Shown piece after piece: positions 8,354 to 17,373 of a stretch of 64,000 bases of DNA. The translations under genes were made by a program, and so were the position numbers. The notes under the pieces were generated by a model. It saw only the letters and a list, made by a program, of their open reading frames with translations, had not been told where the DNA came from and made no database searches. Where the stretch lies: the NCBI GenBank assembly GCA_016125585.1, contig WGLL01000001.1:62001-126000 (forward strand). Direction: 5' to 3'. The DNA comes from Caulobacter sp. GTDB lineage: Bacteria > Pseudomonadota > Alphaproteobacteria > Caulobacterales > Caulobacteraceae. The first letter of the stretch is position 1. The number at the start of each line of letters is the position of its first letter.

Positions 8354-9514
8354 TCAGCCGTTGAAACCCTTCACGGCGTCGATGATCTGCTGTTGCGTGG
8401 CGTCGTCCATGTAGGGGTGCATCGGCAGGGCCAGCACCGTCTCGGCCAGGGCCTCGGTCACCGGCAGGCCGCCGGCCCCGCGCGGGAAGTCGGCATAGGG
8501 CGCCTGCACATGCATCGGCACCGGATAGTAGACGGCGGTCGGCACCCCTTGCGTCTTCAGATGGGCGGCCAATGCGTCGCGGTTGTCGTGTTCGATGACA
8601 TACTGGGCCCAGACCGAGACGCCGCCGTCGATGACCGTCGGAACCGCCTTGACCGACCCGGCCAGACCGTCGGCATAGCGGTTGGCCACCGTCTGGCGCA
8701 GCGCGATCTCCTCGGGGAAGATGGCCAGCTTTTCGATCAGGATCGCCGCCTGAATCGAGTCCAGCCGGCTGTTCATGCCGATGCGGGTGTTGAGGTATTT
8801 GGTCTCGTGCTCGAAGGTGCGGCCCACCAGGTCGGGAGCCACCGCCTTGCCATGGACCCGGTAGCTGTCCATCAGGTCCCACAGTTCCTGATCCTTGCAG
8901 ATCACCGCCCCGCCGTCGCCGTAGCAGCCCAGCGGCTTGGCCGGGAAGAAGCTGGTCGTGGCGACATCGGCCCAGTGAATGGGGTGATGGCCGTTCAGGG
9001 TGCAGCCGAAGCCCTGGGCGCTGTCGCTGATCAGCTTGAGGCCGTGACGGTCGCAGACGGCGCGGATCGCGGGATAGTCCGCAGGCTGACCAAACAGGTC
9101 CACGGCGATAACCACAGCGGGCCGCAGCTTGCCTTCCGCAGCGATCGCCGCGATGGCGACCTCGAGCTTGGCCGGATCGAGGTTGCAGGTGTCGGGCAGG
9201 ACGTCGACGAACACCGGGGTGGCGCCGGTCCAGGGCACGACCTCCGGCGTCGCCGCGAAGGTGAAGCTGGGGCAGAAGACCGCGTCGCCCTCGCCGATCC
9301 CCCAGGCCATCAGCGGCAGGGCGATGGCGTCGGTGCCGTTGGCGCAGCTGAGCGCCAGGGGCGCCTGGCCAAAGGCGGCCAGCTCGGCCTCGAACTGGCG
9401 AACTTCCGGGCCCATGACATAGGCGCCGTGGTCGAGAACCCGGGCGATGCCGGCGTCGATGCGGTCACGGATCCGGCGTTGCTGGGCGGCGAGGTCGATG
9501 AAGGCGATGCTCAT
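8354..9514 (-). CDS. DegT/DnrJ/EryC1/StrS family sugar aminotransferase
   Basis: The ATG at 9514 gives 386 residues starting MSIAFIDLAAQQRRIRDRI, normal for the family. PLP-binding features are CANGTDAI, DSAQGFG, and the Schiff-base Lys at about 193 in SFFPAKPLGCYGDGG. Such enzymes aminate a keto position of a nucleotide sugar for LPS or capsule synthesis. RIGMNSRLDSIQAAIL is the conserved substrate-loop region. The gene is isolated from the polysaccharide region that starts 14 kb further on, so its sugar partner genes are not visible here. Confidence 0.9.
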   Translation of the reverse strand: MSIAFIDLAAQQRRIRDRIDAGIARVLDHGAYVMGPEVRQFEAELAAFGQAPLALSCANGTDAIALPLMAWGIGEGDAVFCPSFTFAATPEVVPWTGATPVFVDVLPDTCNLDPAKLEVAIAAIAAEGKLRPAVVIAVDLFGQPADYPAIRAVCDRHGLKLISDSAQGFGCTLNGHHPIHWADVATTSFFPAKPLGCYGDGGAVICKDQELWDLMDSYRVHGKAVAPDLVGRTFEHETKYLNTRIGMNSRLDSIQAAILIEKLAIFPEEIALRQTVANRYADGLAGSVKAVPTVIDGGVSVWAQYVIEHDNRDALAAHLKTQGVPTAVYYPVPMHVQAPYADFPRGAGGLPVTEALAETVLALPMHPYMDDATQQQIIDAVKGFNG

Positions 9515-9639
9515 GAGCGGGCCCTTACGCCCGGTTGGGGGCGGTTTCGAGACAATAGTGGTTTCGGGATGTTTCCTGGCGGCCCCTGGCAACTCCTCGG
9601 ACCGGGGCGGCGTTGGCCTTGAGGGCGAACCACGTTTGA

Positions 9640-10584
9640 ATGGAGACCATGATAGAGCTTGATCCGGCGACGCTGTCGCAAACCCTCACCCTCGACAAGG
9701 CCGTGGCGGCCAACCTGATCGACCAGGCGACAAGGTTCGCGGTCGACCTGGCCGCCGCCCTGATCATCCTGGCCATCACCCTGATGGCCGCACGATGGCT
9801 GTCCGATCTGGCCAGCAAGGCGCTGGCCAAATTCCAAGAGCGACGCGGCGGCGACGCCACCCTGCAGACCTTCGTCGCCTCCGTCGTTCGCTACGGCATC
9901 ATCATCGTCGGCCTGATCGCGGTGCTGCAGCAGCTGGGCGTCAAGGCGACCTCGATCCTCGCGGTGCTCGGCGCCGCCTCCCTGGCCATCGGCCTGGCCA
10001 TGCAGGGGGCCCTGAGCAATGTCGCCGCCGGCGTCATGCTGCTGATCCTGCGCCCCTATCGGGCCGGCGATTTCGTCAAGATCAGCGACCAGCTGGGCAC
10101 GGTGATCAGCCTCGACCTGTTCACCACCGAGCTGTCCAGCCCCGAGGGGCTGAAGGTGATCATGCCCAACGGCAAGGTGCTGGGCGAAATGATCACCAAC
10201 TACTCGGCGCTGGACATGCGCCGCACCGAGATCACCATCGGCATCGACTACGAGGACGACATCGACAAGGCCCTGGAGATCATGCTGGAGACCGCCCGGG
10301 CCGACGACCGCGTGCTGGCCCTGCCCGAGCCCTGGGCGCGGATGACCAGCTACGGCGACTCCTCGATCAACGTCTCGCTGCGCTGCTGGGCCGCGCTTCC
10401 GGACTTCTGGGACATGCATTTCGACATGCTCAAGAACCTGAAGCTGGCCTTCGACAAGGGCGGGATCAGCATTCCCTACCCGCACCAGGTCAATGTCGAG
10501 CGCGCCGACATCGTCAGCCCGAAAGCGCCTGATCCAGATCCGCAAGCAGATCGTCACAGTCCTCAATCCCCACCGACAGCCTGA
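9640..10584 (+). CDS. MscS-family mechanosensitive ion channel
   Basis: The 314-residue protein has three N-terminal membrane segments (about 28-52, 75-98 and 103-128). The last one contains the Gly/Ala-rich pore helix ASLAIGLAMQGALSNVAAGVMLLI, and GDFVKI begins the cytoplasmic beta domain. Small-conductance channels of this family release solutes on hypo-osmotic shock. The start could be 9640 or the ATG at 9649. Its last 71 bp run antisense into the 3' end of the convergent cystathionine lyase gene, and the C-terminal Pro/Asp/Gln tail encoded there looks non-conserved. Confidence 0.9.
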   Translation: METMIELDPATLSQTLTLDKAVAANLIDQATRFAVDLAAALIILAITLMAARWLSDLASKALAKFQERRGGDATLQTFVASVVRYGIIIVGLIAVLQQLGVKATSILAVLGAASLAIGLAMQGALSNVAAGVMLLILRPYRAGDFVKISDQLGTVISLDLFTTELSSPEGLKVIMPNGKVLGEMITNYSALDMRRTEITIGIDYEDDIDKALEIMLETARADDRVLALPEPWARMTSYGDSSINVSLRCWAALPDFWDMHFDMLKNLKLAFDKGGISIPYPHQVNVERADIVSPKAPDPDPQADRHSPQSPPTA

Positions 10585-11689
10585 CTAGGCCGTCGGTGAT
10601 CCCCACCGCGGCCCGTTGATCGGGCGGGATGGAGGCGTGGGTCATGATCGCCGGATGCTCGATCAGGCTTTCCACCCCGCCGAGCGACTCGGCCAGGGTG
10701 AACAGGCGGGTGCGTTCCAGCAGCCGGCGGCTGGGGGCCAGCCCGCCCTTGATCTCCACCGAGATGATGCCGCCGAAGCCGCCAGTCATCTGGCGCACGG
10801 CGAGATCATGCTGCGGATGGGAGGTCAGGCCCGGGTAGATCACCTTGTCCACCGCCGGATGGGCCTCCAGCCAGGCGGCGATCTTCTGGGCGCTGTCGCA
10901 GAGGCGCTGCATGCGCAGGGCCAGGGTCTTGAGACCGCGCAGGGCCAGGAAGCTGTCGAACGGGCCGGAGATGGCGCCGACAGCGTTCTGCAGGAACTTC
11001 AGGTCGGCGGCCAGCTTCTCGTTGTCGCCGACGATGGCGACGCCGCCGACCATGTCGGAGTGACCGTTGAGGTATTTGGTCGTCGAATGGGTGACCAGGT
11101 CAAAGCCCAACTCCAGCGGCCGCTGGATAAAGGGGCTGGCGAAGGTGTTGTCGGCCACGGTGACGATGTCGTGCTTTTTGGCCAGGGCCGCGACGGCCGC
11201 AAGGTCCACCAGCCGCAGGGTCGGATTGGTCGGGGTCTCGACCCAGATCATCTTCGTTTCCGGCCGGATGGCGGCCTCGACGGCGGCCAGGTCGCTCATG
11301 TCGACGAAGCTGAAGCTCAGGCCGGCCGACCGCGCCTTGACCCGCTCGAACAGGCGGTAGCTGCCGCCGTAGAGGTCGTCGGTGGCGATGACATGGGCGC
11401 CGCTGTCCAGGGTCTCCATCACCGTCGCCGCGCAGGCCAGGCCGGAGGCGAAGGCGAAAGCCTCCGACCCGCTCTCCAGGTCGGCGATGCAGCGCTCGAA
11501 GGCGAAGCGGGTCGGGTTCTGGCTGCGGGCGTATTCAAAGCCCTTGTGCACGCCAGGGCTCTCCTGGGCGTAGGTGCTGGTCGCATAGATCGGCGGCATC
11601 ACCGCGCCGGTCGTCGGATCCGGGCTCTGGCCGCCGTGGATGGTGCGGGTGGCGAAGGCCAGCCGGTTCTTGCCGTCGGTGGTGGACAT
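10514..11689 (-). CDS. Cystathionine gamma-lyase/gamma-synthase (trans-sulfuration PLP enzyme)
   Basis: The 391-residue protein has the Cys/Met metabolism PLP fold: TRTIHGGQSPDPTTGAV at the start, ASGLAC for cofactor phosphate contacts, YGGSYRL, and the Schiff-base Lys at about 205 in THSTTKYLNGHSD. It follows a cystathionine beta-synthase gene with a 1-bp stop/start overlap (TGATG). That context favours gamma-lyase activity in reverse transsulfuration (homocysteine to cysteine) over gamma-synthase, but the two cannot be separated by sequence alone. Confidence 0.88.
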   Translation of the reverse strand: MSTTDGKNRLAFATRTIHGGQSPDPTTGAVMPPIYATSTYAQESPGVHKGFEYARSQNPTRFAFERCIADLESGSEAFAFASGLACAATVMETLDSGAHVIATDDLYGGSYRLFERVKARSAGLSFSFVDMSDLAAVEAAIRPETKMIWVETPTNPTLRLVDLAAVAALAKKHDIVTVADNTFASPFIQRPLELGFDLVTHSTTKYLNGHSDMVGGVAIVGDNEKLAADLKFLQNAVGAISGPFDSFLALRGLKTLALRMQRLCDSAQKIAAWLEAHPAVDKVIYPGLTSHPQHDLAVRQMTGGFGGIISVEIKGGLAPSRRLLERTRLFTLAESLGGVESLIEHPAIMTHASIPPDQRAAVGITDGLVRLSVGIEDCDDLLADLDQALSG

Positions 11690-13071
11690 CAGGCGCTCCG
11701 GCGCAGGTGGTTGATCAGATCGACGCGAGTGATCAGGCCGAGCAGTTCCTCGCCGTCCATGACCACGGCCACCTCGTCGCGGGCGAACACCGGCTCCAGG
11801 TCGCTCAGTGGCTGGTGCGATTCCAGGGTCTTGACCTGGCGGGTCATGGCCCCGGCCACCTTGGCCGAGAAGCCTTCTGTGCCCTTGGCGCCGGCGACCC
11901 CGGCCAGCACGTCGCTCTCGTCGAGGATGCCGACCAGCTTGCCGTGGTCGACCACCGGCAGCTGGCTGATGTCGCCAGAGCGCATGCGATTGTAGGCCGT
12001 CAACAGGGTGTCGTCGGGGCCGATCGTCACCACCCCACCGTCAGAGTAGCGCTTGGCGATCAGGTCGGAGACGTCGCCCCGCGCCGTACGGTCCTCGAAG
12101 CCATGGGCGCTGACCCACATGTCGTTGAACATCTTGGTCAGGTACTTGGCGCCGGTGTCGCAGACCAGGCTGACCACCCGCTTCGGCTCGGTCTGTTCGC
12201 GGCAGCACCTCAGGGCCGCCGCCAGCAGGGTGCCGGAAGAGGAGCCGGCGAGGATGCCTTCCTTCTGCAGCAATTCGCGGGCCGTCTCGACGCTCTCGCG
12301 GTCGGAGATGGCGTAGGCCTTGGAGACCAGGTCCATCTGGGCGTTGACCGGGATGAAGTCCTCGCCGATGCCCTCGACGATCCAGCTGCCCGCCTCGCCG
12401 TAGGTTCCGGTGTTCACATAGTCATAGAGGATCGAGCCGACCGGATCGGCCAGAATCATCTTCGTCTTCGGGCTGGCCTTCTGGAAGTAGCGGCCAAGGC
12501 CGGTCAGAGTGCCGCCGGAACCGACCCCGACGACGACGGCGTCAAGATCGCCGCCCATCTGTTCGAGAATTTCCGGGCCCGTCGTGGTCTCGTGCGCCAG
12601 CGGGTTGGCCGGGTTCTCGAACTGGTTGACGAACAGCGAGCCGGGGATGCCTTGGGCGATGGTCTGGGCCATGTCCTGGTAATATTCGGGATGGCCCTTG
12701 CCGACGTCCGAGCGGGTGATGCGCACGTCCACGCCCATGGCCCGCAGGTGCAGAATCTTCTCACGCGCCATCTTGTCGGGCACCACCAGGATCAGCTTGT
12801 AGCCCTTCAGCGTCGCCACCTGGGCCAGGCCCAGACCCGTGTTCCCCGCCGTCGCCTCGATGATCACCCCGCCCGGCTTGAGCCGGCCGTCGGCTTCCGC
12901 CGCCTCGATCATCGAGCGGGCGATGCGGTCCTTGATCGAACCGCCAGGGTTCTGGTTTTCAAGCTTGAGGAACAGGCGGCAGAGGCCGGTGTCGATCTTG
13001 GTGACCTCGACCATCGGCGTCATGCCGATCATGTCGAGGGCCGAGCCGGTGGCGGCGGGCAACTGGGTCAT
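11689..13071 (-). CDS. Cystathionine beta-synthase (PLP domain plus CBS pair)
   Basis: The ATG at 13071 (GGGAG upstream) gives 460 residues. The PLP domain (about 1-330) has NPGGSIKDRIA with the Schiff-base Lys at about 47, EATAGNTGLG for substrate carboxylate binding, and GVGSGGTLTG for the cofactor phosphate. Two CBS motifs follow (about 345-460), as in the longer CBS enzymes and unlike CysK. It would condense serine and homocysteine. The stop overlaps the start of the downstream cystathionine lyase gene, so the pair forms a reverse-transsulfuration operon. Confidence 0.9.
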   Translation of the reverse strand: MTQLPAATGSALDMIGMTPMVEVTKIDTGLCRLFLKLENQNPGGSIKDRIARSMIEAAEADGRLKPGGVIIEATAGNTGLGLAQVATLKGYKLILVVPDKMAREKILHLRAMGVDVRITRSDVGKGHPEYYQDMAQTIAQGIPGSLFVNQFENPANPLAHETTTGPEILEQMGGDLDAVVVGVGSGGTLTGLGRYFQKASPKTKMILADPVGSILYDYVNTGTYGEAGSWIVEGIGEDFIPVNAQMDLVSKAYAISDRESVETARELLQKEGILAGSSSGTLLAAALRCCREQTEPKRVVSLVCDTGAKYLTKMFNDMWVSAHGFEDRTARGDVSDLIAKRYSDGGVVTIGPDDTLLTAYNRMRSGDISQLPVVDHGKLVGILDESDVLAGVAGAKGTEGFSAKVAGAMTRQVKTLESHQPLSDLEPVFARDEVAVVMDGEELLGLITRVDLINHLRRSA

Positions 13072-13152
13072 GAAGTCTCCCGGAGGGACCAAAAGGGAAG
13101 GATTTGGCCCTGACTACCCCGGATCGAGGCATGACGAAAGGGAAGCCGCCGC

Positions 13153-13686
13153 CTAAAGCGGCAGACCCGTGCGCGTCGCGGCCTCGACCAGAAAGCCGTC
13201 GAGATCGCCGCCGGTGAACAGATAGCCGTCGACTCCGGCCGCCTTCGCCGCCTGCATGTCGGCCGGTTTGTCGCCGATCATCAAGGCCCGGTCCGGCGCC
13301 ACCCCGTGCTCCGACAGGCCGCGCAGCAGCATGCCGGGATTGGGCTTGCGGTCGGGGTGATCGGCCTGGCGATAGCGGGCCTCGACCGCGTCCTCATGGA
13401 AGGGGCAGAAGTAGATGGCGTCGATGCGGCCGCCCTCCAGCGCCAGCTGGCGGCGCATCTCGGCGTGGAAGCCATGCATCTGGTCTTCGCTGTAATAGCC
13501 CCGGCCGATGCCGGACTGGTTGGTGGCGATCAGCACCAGCCCGCCGGCCTCATTGACCCGCCGGATGGCCACCCGGGCGCCCGGAATCCACACCAGCTTG
13601 TCCGGCTCATAGGCATAGCCGTAGTCCTCGTTGAGGACGCCGTCGCGGTCGAAGATCACGGCGAAGGGGGCGGGCATGACCAGCAT
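13153..13686 (-). CDS. HAD-IIIA phosphatase, GmhB-like (heptose bisphosphate phosphatase family)
   Basis: The 177-residue protein has the HAD nucleophile motif FDRDGVLNED, ATNQSGIGRGYY (motif II Thr), RKPNPGML (motif III Lys) and MIGDKPADMQAA (motif IV Asp). This matches D-glycero-D-manno-heptose 1,7-bisphosphate 7-phosphatase and histidinol-phosphatase-like enzymes. Of the GmhB zinc loop only CPFH is seen; the later Cys pair is replaced by DHPD, so zinc binding is doubtful. Starts at 13686 or 13677 are both possible. A role in LPS heptose synthesis is possible but unproven. Confidence 0.8.
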   Translation of the reverse strand: MLVMPAPFAVIFDRDGVLNEDYGYAYEPDKLVWIPGARVAIRRVNEAGGLVLIATNQSGIGRGYYSEDQMHGFHAEMRRQLALEGGRIDAIYFCPFHEDAVEARYRQADHPDRKPNPGMLLRGLSEHGVAPDRALMIGDKPADMQAAKAAGVDGYLFTGGDLDGFLVEAATRTGLPL

Positions 13687-13828
13687 TTAGGGCCTGTCGG
13701 CGAGCCCGGCTAGGGGCTTTCCGAGGGCGCGGCGCCCGGCCGCGGACCTTGACGACCACGCCGTCGTCGGGCGCAATGGCGAGGCTGCGCGCCTCCGCCA
13801 GAGAGGCCGCCGCGGAGGAGGACATCCC

Positions 13829-15007
13829 ATGCCCTACGTGACCGGCCAGACCGTGCATGACGCCGATTCCCACGTCATGGAGCTTCCCGGAACCCTCGAG
13901 CGCTATATCGAGCCGGCCTGGCGCGAGGCGCTGACCGCCAGGCTGCGCAAGAAGGCCGACGAGGCCTGGGTGCAGAAGGCCCGCGACCTGCAGCAGGATC
14001 CGGACTTCCGCGCCGGCGACGCCGAGAACCTGTTGCTGCGCAAGAACTACCAGGCCCTGGGCGCCTTCGATCCGGCCGACCGGCCGCGGGCGATCGACCT
14101 GCTGGGCTTCGCCAGCCAGCTGGTCTTCTCAACCGCCGGCCTGGCCCTGTTCGAGCTGGAGCATGGCGACGATCCTGTCCTGGCCGTCGAGGCCGCCCGG
14201 GCCCACAACCGCATGATGGTCGACTACTGCCAGGTCGACCGCCGCCTGCTGCCGACCGCCTATGTGCCGCTGGTCGACCGAGGCCGCGCCGTGGAGGTGG
14301 CCCGCGAAGCCATCGTCATGGGCGCGAAGGGGCTGATGATCCCCAGCCGCTGCCCGAAAGACCATTCTCCCAGCCACGCCGATTTCGATCCGCTGTGGGC
14401 CCTGGCCCAGGAGGCCGGGCTGCCGATCCTGTTCCACGTCGGCGGCGAGGCGAAACTCGATCCCGCCTACTTCAACAACGGCGGTCCGCAGGTGCTCGAC
14501 TTCCACGGCGGGGCCGAAAACTTCACCTCGGTCAGCTTCATGGCCATTCCGGTGTCGATCTGGCAGACCCTGCCGGTGCTGGTCTTCGACGGGGTCTTCG
14601 ACCGCTTCCCCGACCTCAAGTTCGGGGCCATCGAACTGGGCGCCGGCTGGGTTCCCAGCCTGATGCAGTTCATGGACAGCGGCGCCCTGGCCTTCGGCCG
14701 GGAAGAGCGGTTGCAGCGTCTGTCGGCGAGGCCCAGCGAAATCCTGCAACGACAGTTCTTCGCCACCCCCTATCCGCACGAGAACGTCGGCTGGATCATC
14801 AACAATGTCGGCGAGGACATCTGTCTGTTCTCGTCCGACTTCCCCCACGTCGAGGGCGGACGAAACCCGCTCAAGCGCTTCAACGACTCCCTGGCCGGGA
14901 TCAGCGAGGCGGGTCGCCGCAAGTTCTTCCGCGACAACTTCATCACCATGATGGGCAAGGGTCTCGCCGCCGATCTGCACGACATCGCCGGCCTGGAAGC
15001 GGCGTGA
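13829..15007 (+). CDS. Amidohydrolase-related (TIM-barrel) metal-dependent hydrolase
   Basis: The 392-residue protein is a member of the amidohydrolase_2 group. It has DADSHVME at the N-terminus (the DxH metal ligands), a His in ILFHVGGEAK, and the metal/catalytic Asp in LFSSDFPHVEGG near the C-terminus. A GGAGGAGG ribosome site precedes the ATG at 13829. Related enzymes decarboxylate or hydrolyse aromatic and carboxylated substrates. The substrate here is unknown. A small ASCH-like gene follows 10 bp downstream. Confidence 0.87.
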   Translation: MPYVTGQTVHDADSHVMELPGTLERYIEPAWREALTARLRKKADEAWVQKARDLQQDPDFRAGDAENLLLRKNYQALGAFDPADRPRAIDLLGFASQLVFSTAGLALFELEHGDDPVLAVEAARAHNRMMVDYCQVDRRLLPTAYVPLVDRGRAVEVAREAIVMGAKGLMIPSRCPKDHSPSHADFDPLWALAQEAGLPILFHVGGEAKLDPAYFNNGGPQVLDFHGGAENFTSVSFMAIPVSIWQTLPVLVFDGVFDRFPDLKFGAIELGAGWVPSLMQFMDSGALAFGREERLQRLSARPSEILQRQFFATPYPHENVGWIINNVGEDICLFSSDFPHVEGGRNPLKRFNDSLAGISEAGRRKFFRDNFITMMGKGLAADLHDIAGLEAA

Positions 15008-15017
15008 TCGAGCGCCG

Positions 15018-15326
15018 GTGGGCCTGAGCTTCACCAAGCGCCTGCGGGAGCCGATCCGGCGCGGCGAGATCGATTGCACCGTCCGCTTCTGGCAGTCGCC
15101 GCGGGTGAAGACCGGCGGCCGCTACGCCATGGAGGGCGGCGAGGTCGAGGTGACCGCCATGCGCCGCATCGATCTGGCCGACATCACCCCGGACCTGGCC
15201 CGACGTTCCGGTTTCCTCGGCGTCGTCGATCTCCTCAAGATCGCCAGGCACGGACCCGGCGAGCAGATCTGGCTGATCGACTTTGTCTTCCATCCCGCCG
15301 CCGACAGCGGGACCCTGAAGCCATAG
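15018..15326 (+). CDS. ASCH-like small protein, 102 aa
   Basis: The gene starts with GTG, 10 bp after the amidohydrolase stop. The short sequence with LSFTKRLREPIRRGEIDCTVRFW, then G-rich and IDFVFHP at the end, is reminiscent of the ASCH (PUA-like) fold, which binds RNA or modified bases. The match is by impression only. A strong perfect hairpin follows immediately, consistent with the end of the transcription unit. Confidence 0.6.
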   Translation: MGLSFTKRLREPIRRGEIDCTVRFWQSPRVKTGGRYAMEGGEVEVTAMRRIDLADITPDLARRSGFLGVVDLLKIARHGPGEQIWLIDFVFHPAADSGTLKP

Positions 15327-15328
15327 GC

Positions 15329-15358
15329 ACAGGCCCGAAACGCCGGTTTCGGGCCTGT
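15329..15358. terminator. Perfect 13-bp hairpin, bidirectional terminator-like
   Basis: ACAGGCCCGAAAC and its exact reverse complement flank a GCCG loop, directly between the stops of two convergent genes (15326 and 15369). The stem is perfect. Neither side has a long T tract, so it may act with Rho or as an mRNA end stabiliser for both transcripts. Confidence 0.75.
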
Positions 15359-15368
15359 CCCAGCGCGA

Positions 15369-15887
15369 TCAGCCGGCCATTTGCGCTCCAGCCAGATAGT
15401 CCATCTTGCCCAGCGGCACGCCTTCCTTGCGCAGCAGGCCGTAGGCGGTGACCACGTGGAAGTAGAAGTTGGGCAGGGAGAAGTTGAACAGGAAATCCCG
15501 GCCGGTGAAGCTCATGGTGCGGTTGGGAAATTTCAACTCGATGGTGGCCGCCTCGCGGCCGTCGACCTGTTCCGGCTTGAGGGTTTCCAGGAAGGCGATG
15601 GTCCGGGCGACCCGGTCCTTCAGCTGGGCGAAGGTGGTTTCGGTGTCTTCCATCGCGGGCGGTTCAACCCCGGCCAGTCGGGCGCCGCCGCCCTTGGCCG
15701 CGTCGCTCAGCATCTGGATCTGGCGGGTCAGGGGATGCATGTCGGGATGCAGCCGGGCCTCGGTATAGCCCTGAAGATCGGCGCCCTCGGCGGCGGCGTG
15801 GCTCTCGGCCTTGGCCAGGATGGCGGCCAGATTGCGCAGGGTGTTGAGATAGACGGGGACTGAAGCGTCATACAGGGACAGGGACAA
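15369..15887 (-). CDS. DUF1993 family protein
   Basis: The reading frame is open to an ATG at 15944, but that extension is proline-rich and unlike the family. A TTG at 15887 with GGAGA nine bases upstream gives 172 residues starting MSLSLYDASVPVYLNTLRNLA, the normal DUF1993 beginning. Conserved parts include FLFNFSLPNFYFHVVTAYGLLR, a helical stretch near the C-terminus. The family belongs to the DinB-like four-helix metal-binding superfamily, and its activity is unknown. It converges on the ASCH-like gene across a hairpin. Confidence 0.85.
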   Translation of the reverse strand: MSLSLYDASVPVYLNTLRNLAAILAKAESHAAAEGADLQGYTEARLHPDMHPLTRQIQMLSDAAKGGGARLAGVEPPAMEDTETTFAQLKDRVARTIAFLETLKPEQVDGREAATIELKFPNRTMSFTGRDFLFNFSLPNFYFHVVTAYGLLRKEGVPLGKMDYLAGAQMAG

Positions 15888-15980
15888 GGCGTTTCTCCGG
15901 TTCGTTTCTGCGAACCAGATGGGGGGCGGCGGCGGCTTTCCCAAGGGGGGTTGTCTTGAAAAACGCTCTGGCGGCCCCCG

Positions 15981-17183
15981 TTACCCCAGCAGCTGGCGGG
16001 CGATGACGTTGCGCTGCGTCTCGCTGGTGCCGGAATAGATGCTGGCGGCGCGCACCGAGAGGTGCTTGGCGCTCGCCCGGGCGCCGTCAGCCAGCGCCGG
16101 CTCGGACAGTCCGACGACGGACAGATCCGCCGCCGCCAGCGGCCCCGCGACCTCCATGGCCAGTTCCGCCACCCTCTGATGCAGCTCGCTGCCGATCAGT
16201 TTCAGCATCGAGGGCGTCATGCTGGCGCCGGCCTCGGCCCGGCCGTCTGGCAGGGCGTCCAGCTCGAAACGGGTGAAGGCCTCATGCTCAATCTGCAGAG
16301 CGGCCAGACGGGTGCGGACCGACGGCTCCAGGGCCTCGCCCGCCGCGCTCACCGCCAGGGCCGTGCGACGCAGCACCCGGCCGACCAGGGCGGCGGGGGT
16401 GTTGTTCGACCGCGCCAGGCTCATCAGCCGCTTGGCCACCGTCCAGCCGTCGTTCTCGGGGCCGACGCGGTTTTCGACCGGAACCTCGACGTCGTCGAAG
16501 AAGACCGCGTTGAATTCATGGTCCCCGGCCAGGCCGATGATCGGCTGCACCGTCAGACCGGGGCTCTTCATGTCGATCAGCAGGAAGGTCATGCCCTGCT
16601 GTCGCTTCTCGCCGTCGGCGGTGCGAACGATGGCGAACATGTGGCTCGCATGGTGGGCGCCGGTGGTCCAGATCTTCGAGCCATTGATCACATAACGATC
16701 GCCGCGCCGGACCGCCCGCGTGGCGATGGCGGCCAGATCCGACCCCGCCCCCGGCTCGGAAAAGCCCTGACACCAGAGGTGGTCGCCCGACAGGATGGCC
16801 GGCAGATAGCGCGCCCTCTGGGCCGGCGTCCCCATTTCGATCAGCAGGGGCCCCAGGCTGCGCACCCCGCCGGCGAACAGCACCGGCGCATCATTGCGCA
16901 CGCATTCGGTGTCGAAGAGGAACCGCTGCCGCGCGGTCCAGCCGGTCCCGCCCCAGGCCTTCGGCCAGGACGGCGCGATCCAGCCCTGCTCATACAGTCG
17001 CCTGTGCCAGACCCGGCAGGCGGCGATGTCAGCGTGAACGCCCAGGGTGTTGCGGCCCGCCTCGCGCAGGTCCTCCGTCAGGTCGGCGACGAGAAAGGCC
17101 CGGACCTCGGCCAGGAAGGCGGCCTCGTCCACCGGATCGCCCTCCTCATCGTCGGGAAGCGGACGGGCGCGGAGGGCGGTCAT
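15981..17183 (-). CDS. Acyl-CoA dehydrogenase family protein
   Basis: The 400-residue FAD enzyme has the standard features: SEPGAGSDLAAIATRAVR (flavin/substrate loop), GSKIWTTGAHHASHMF, and the C-terminal IYSGTSETQRNVIARQLLG that contacts FAD. The N-terminal part (WPKAWGGTGWTARQRFLFD) is like the ACADs of steroid or terpenoid side-chain oxidation, an impression only. It lies 3 bp downstream of a rubredoxin gene and in the same operon as a cytochrome P450, suggesting joint oxidation of a lipophilic acyl substrate. Confidence 0.9.
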   Translation of the reverse strand: MTALRARPLPDDEEGDPVDEAAFLAEVRAFLVADLTEDLREAGRNTLGVHADIAACRVWHRRLYEQGWIAPSWPKAWGGTGWTARQRFLFDTECVRNDAPVLFAGGVRSLGPLLIEMGTPAQRARYLPAILSGDHLWCQGFSEPGAGSDLAAIATRAVRRGDRYVINGSKIWTTGAHHASHMFAIVRTADGEKRQQGMTFLLIDMKSPGLTVQPIIGLAGDHEFNAVFFDDVEVPVENRVGPENDGWTVAKRLMSLARSNNTPAALVGRVLRRTALAVSAAGEALEPSVRTRLAALQIEHEAFTRFELDALPDGRAEAGASMTPSMLKLIGSELHQRVAELAMEVAGPLAAADLSVVGLSEPALADGARASAKHLSVRAASIYSGTSETQRNVIARQLLG

Positions 17184-17186
17184 GGC

Positions 17187-17363
17187 CTAAAGCTCGACCA
17201 TGTCGAAGTCGGCCTTGGCCGTGCCGCACAGGGGGCAGATCCAGTCGTCGGGCAGGTCGGACCAGCGGGTTCCCGGCGCCAGCCCTTCGGCCGGATCGCC
17301 GGCCGCCTCGTCATAGATGTAGCCGCAGGTGCGGCATTGCCAGGTGACATAGGGCGCGCTCAT
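17187..17363 (-). CDS. Rubredoxin
   Basis: The 58-residue protein has the two rubredoxin iron knuckles, CRTCGY (Cys 10 and 13) and CPLCG (Cys 43 and 46), with the conserved GTRWSDLPDDW between them. The start is the ATG at 17363, 10 bp after the P450 stop. It carries one electron through a mononuclear Fe(Cys)4 centre. Its position between a P450 and an acyl-CoA dehydrogenase makes it a candidate redox partner for one of them. Rubredoxins more often serve AlkB-type hydroxylases, so the pairing is unusual. Confidence 0.95.
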   Translation of the reverse strand: MSAPYVTWQCRTCGYIYDEAAGDPAEGLAPGTRWSDLPDDWICPLCGTAKADFDMVEL

Positions 17364-17373
17364 GGCCGCCCCC

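Noticed and set aside
13072..13152. A SAM-type riboswitch in front of the cystathionine beta-synthase gene
   Set aside because: The 81-base leader shows neither the conserved pseudoknot core of SAM-II nor the paired helices of SAM-I.
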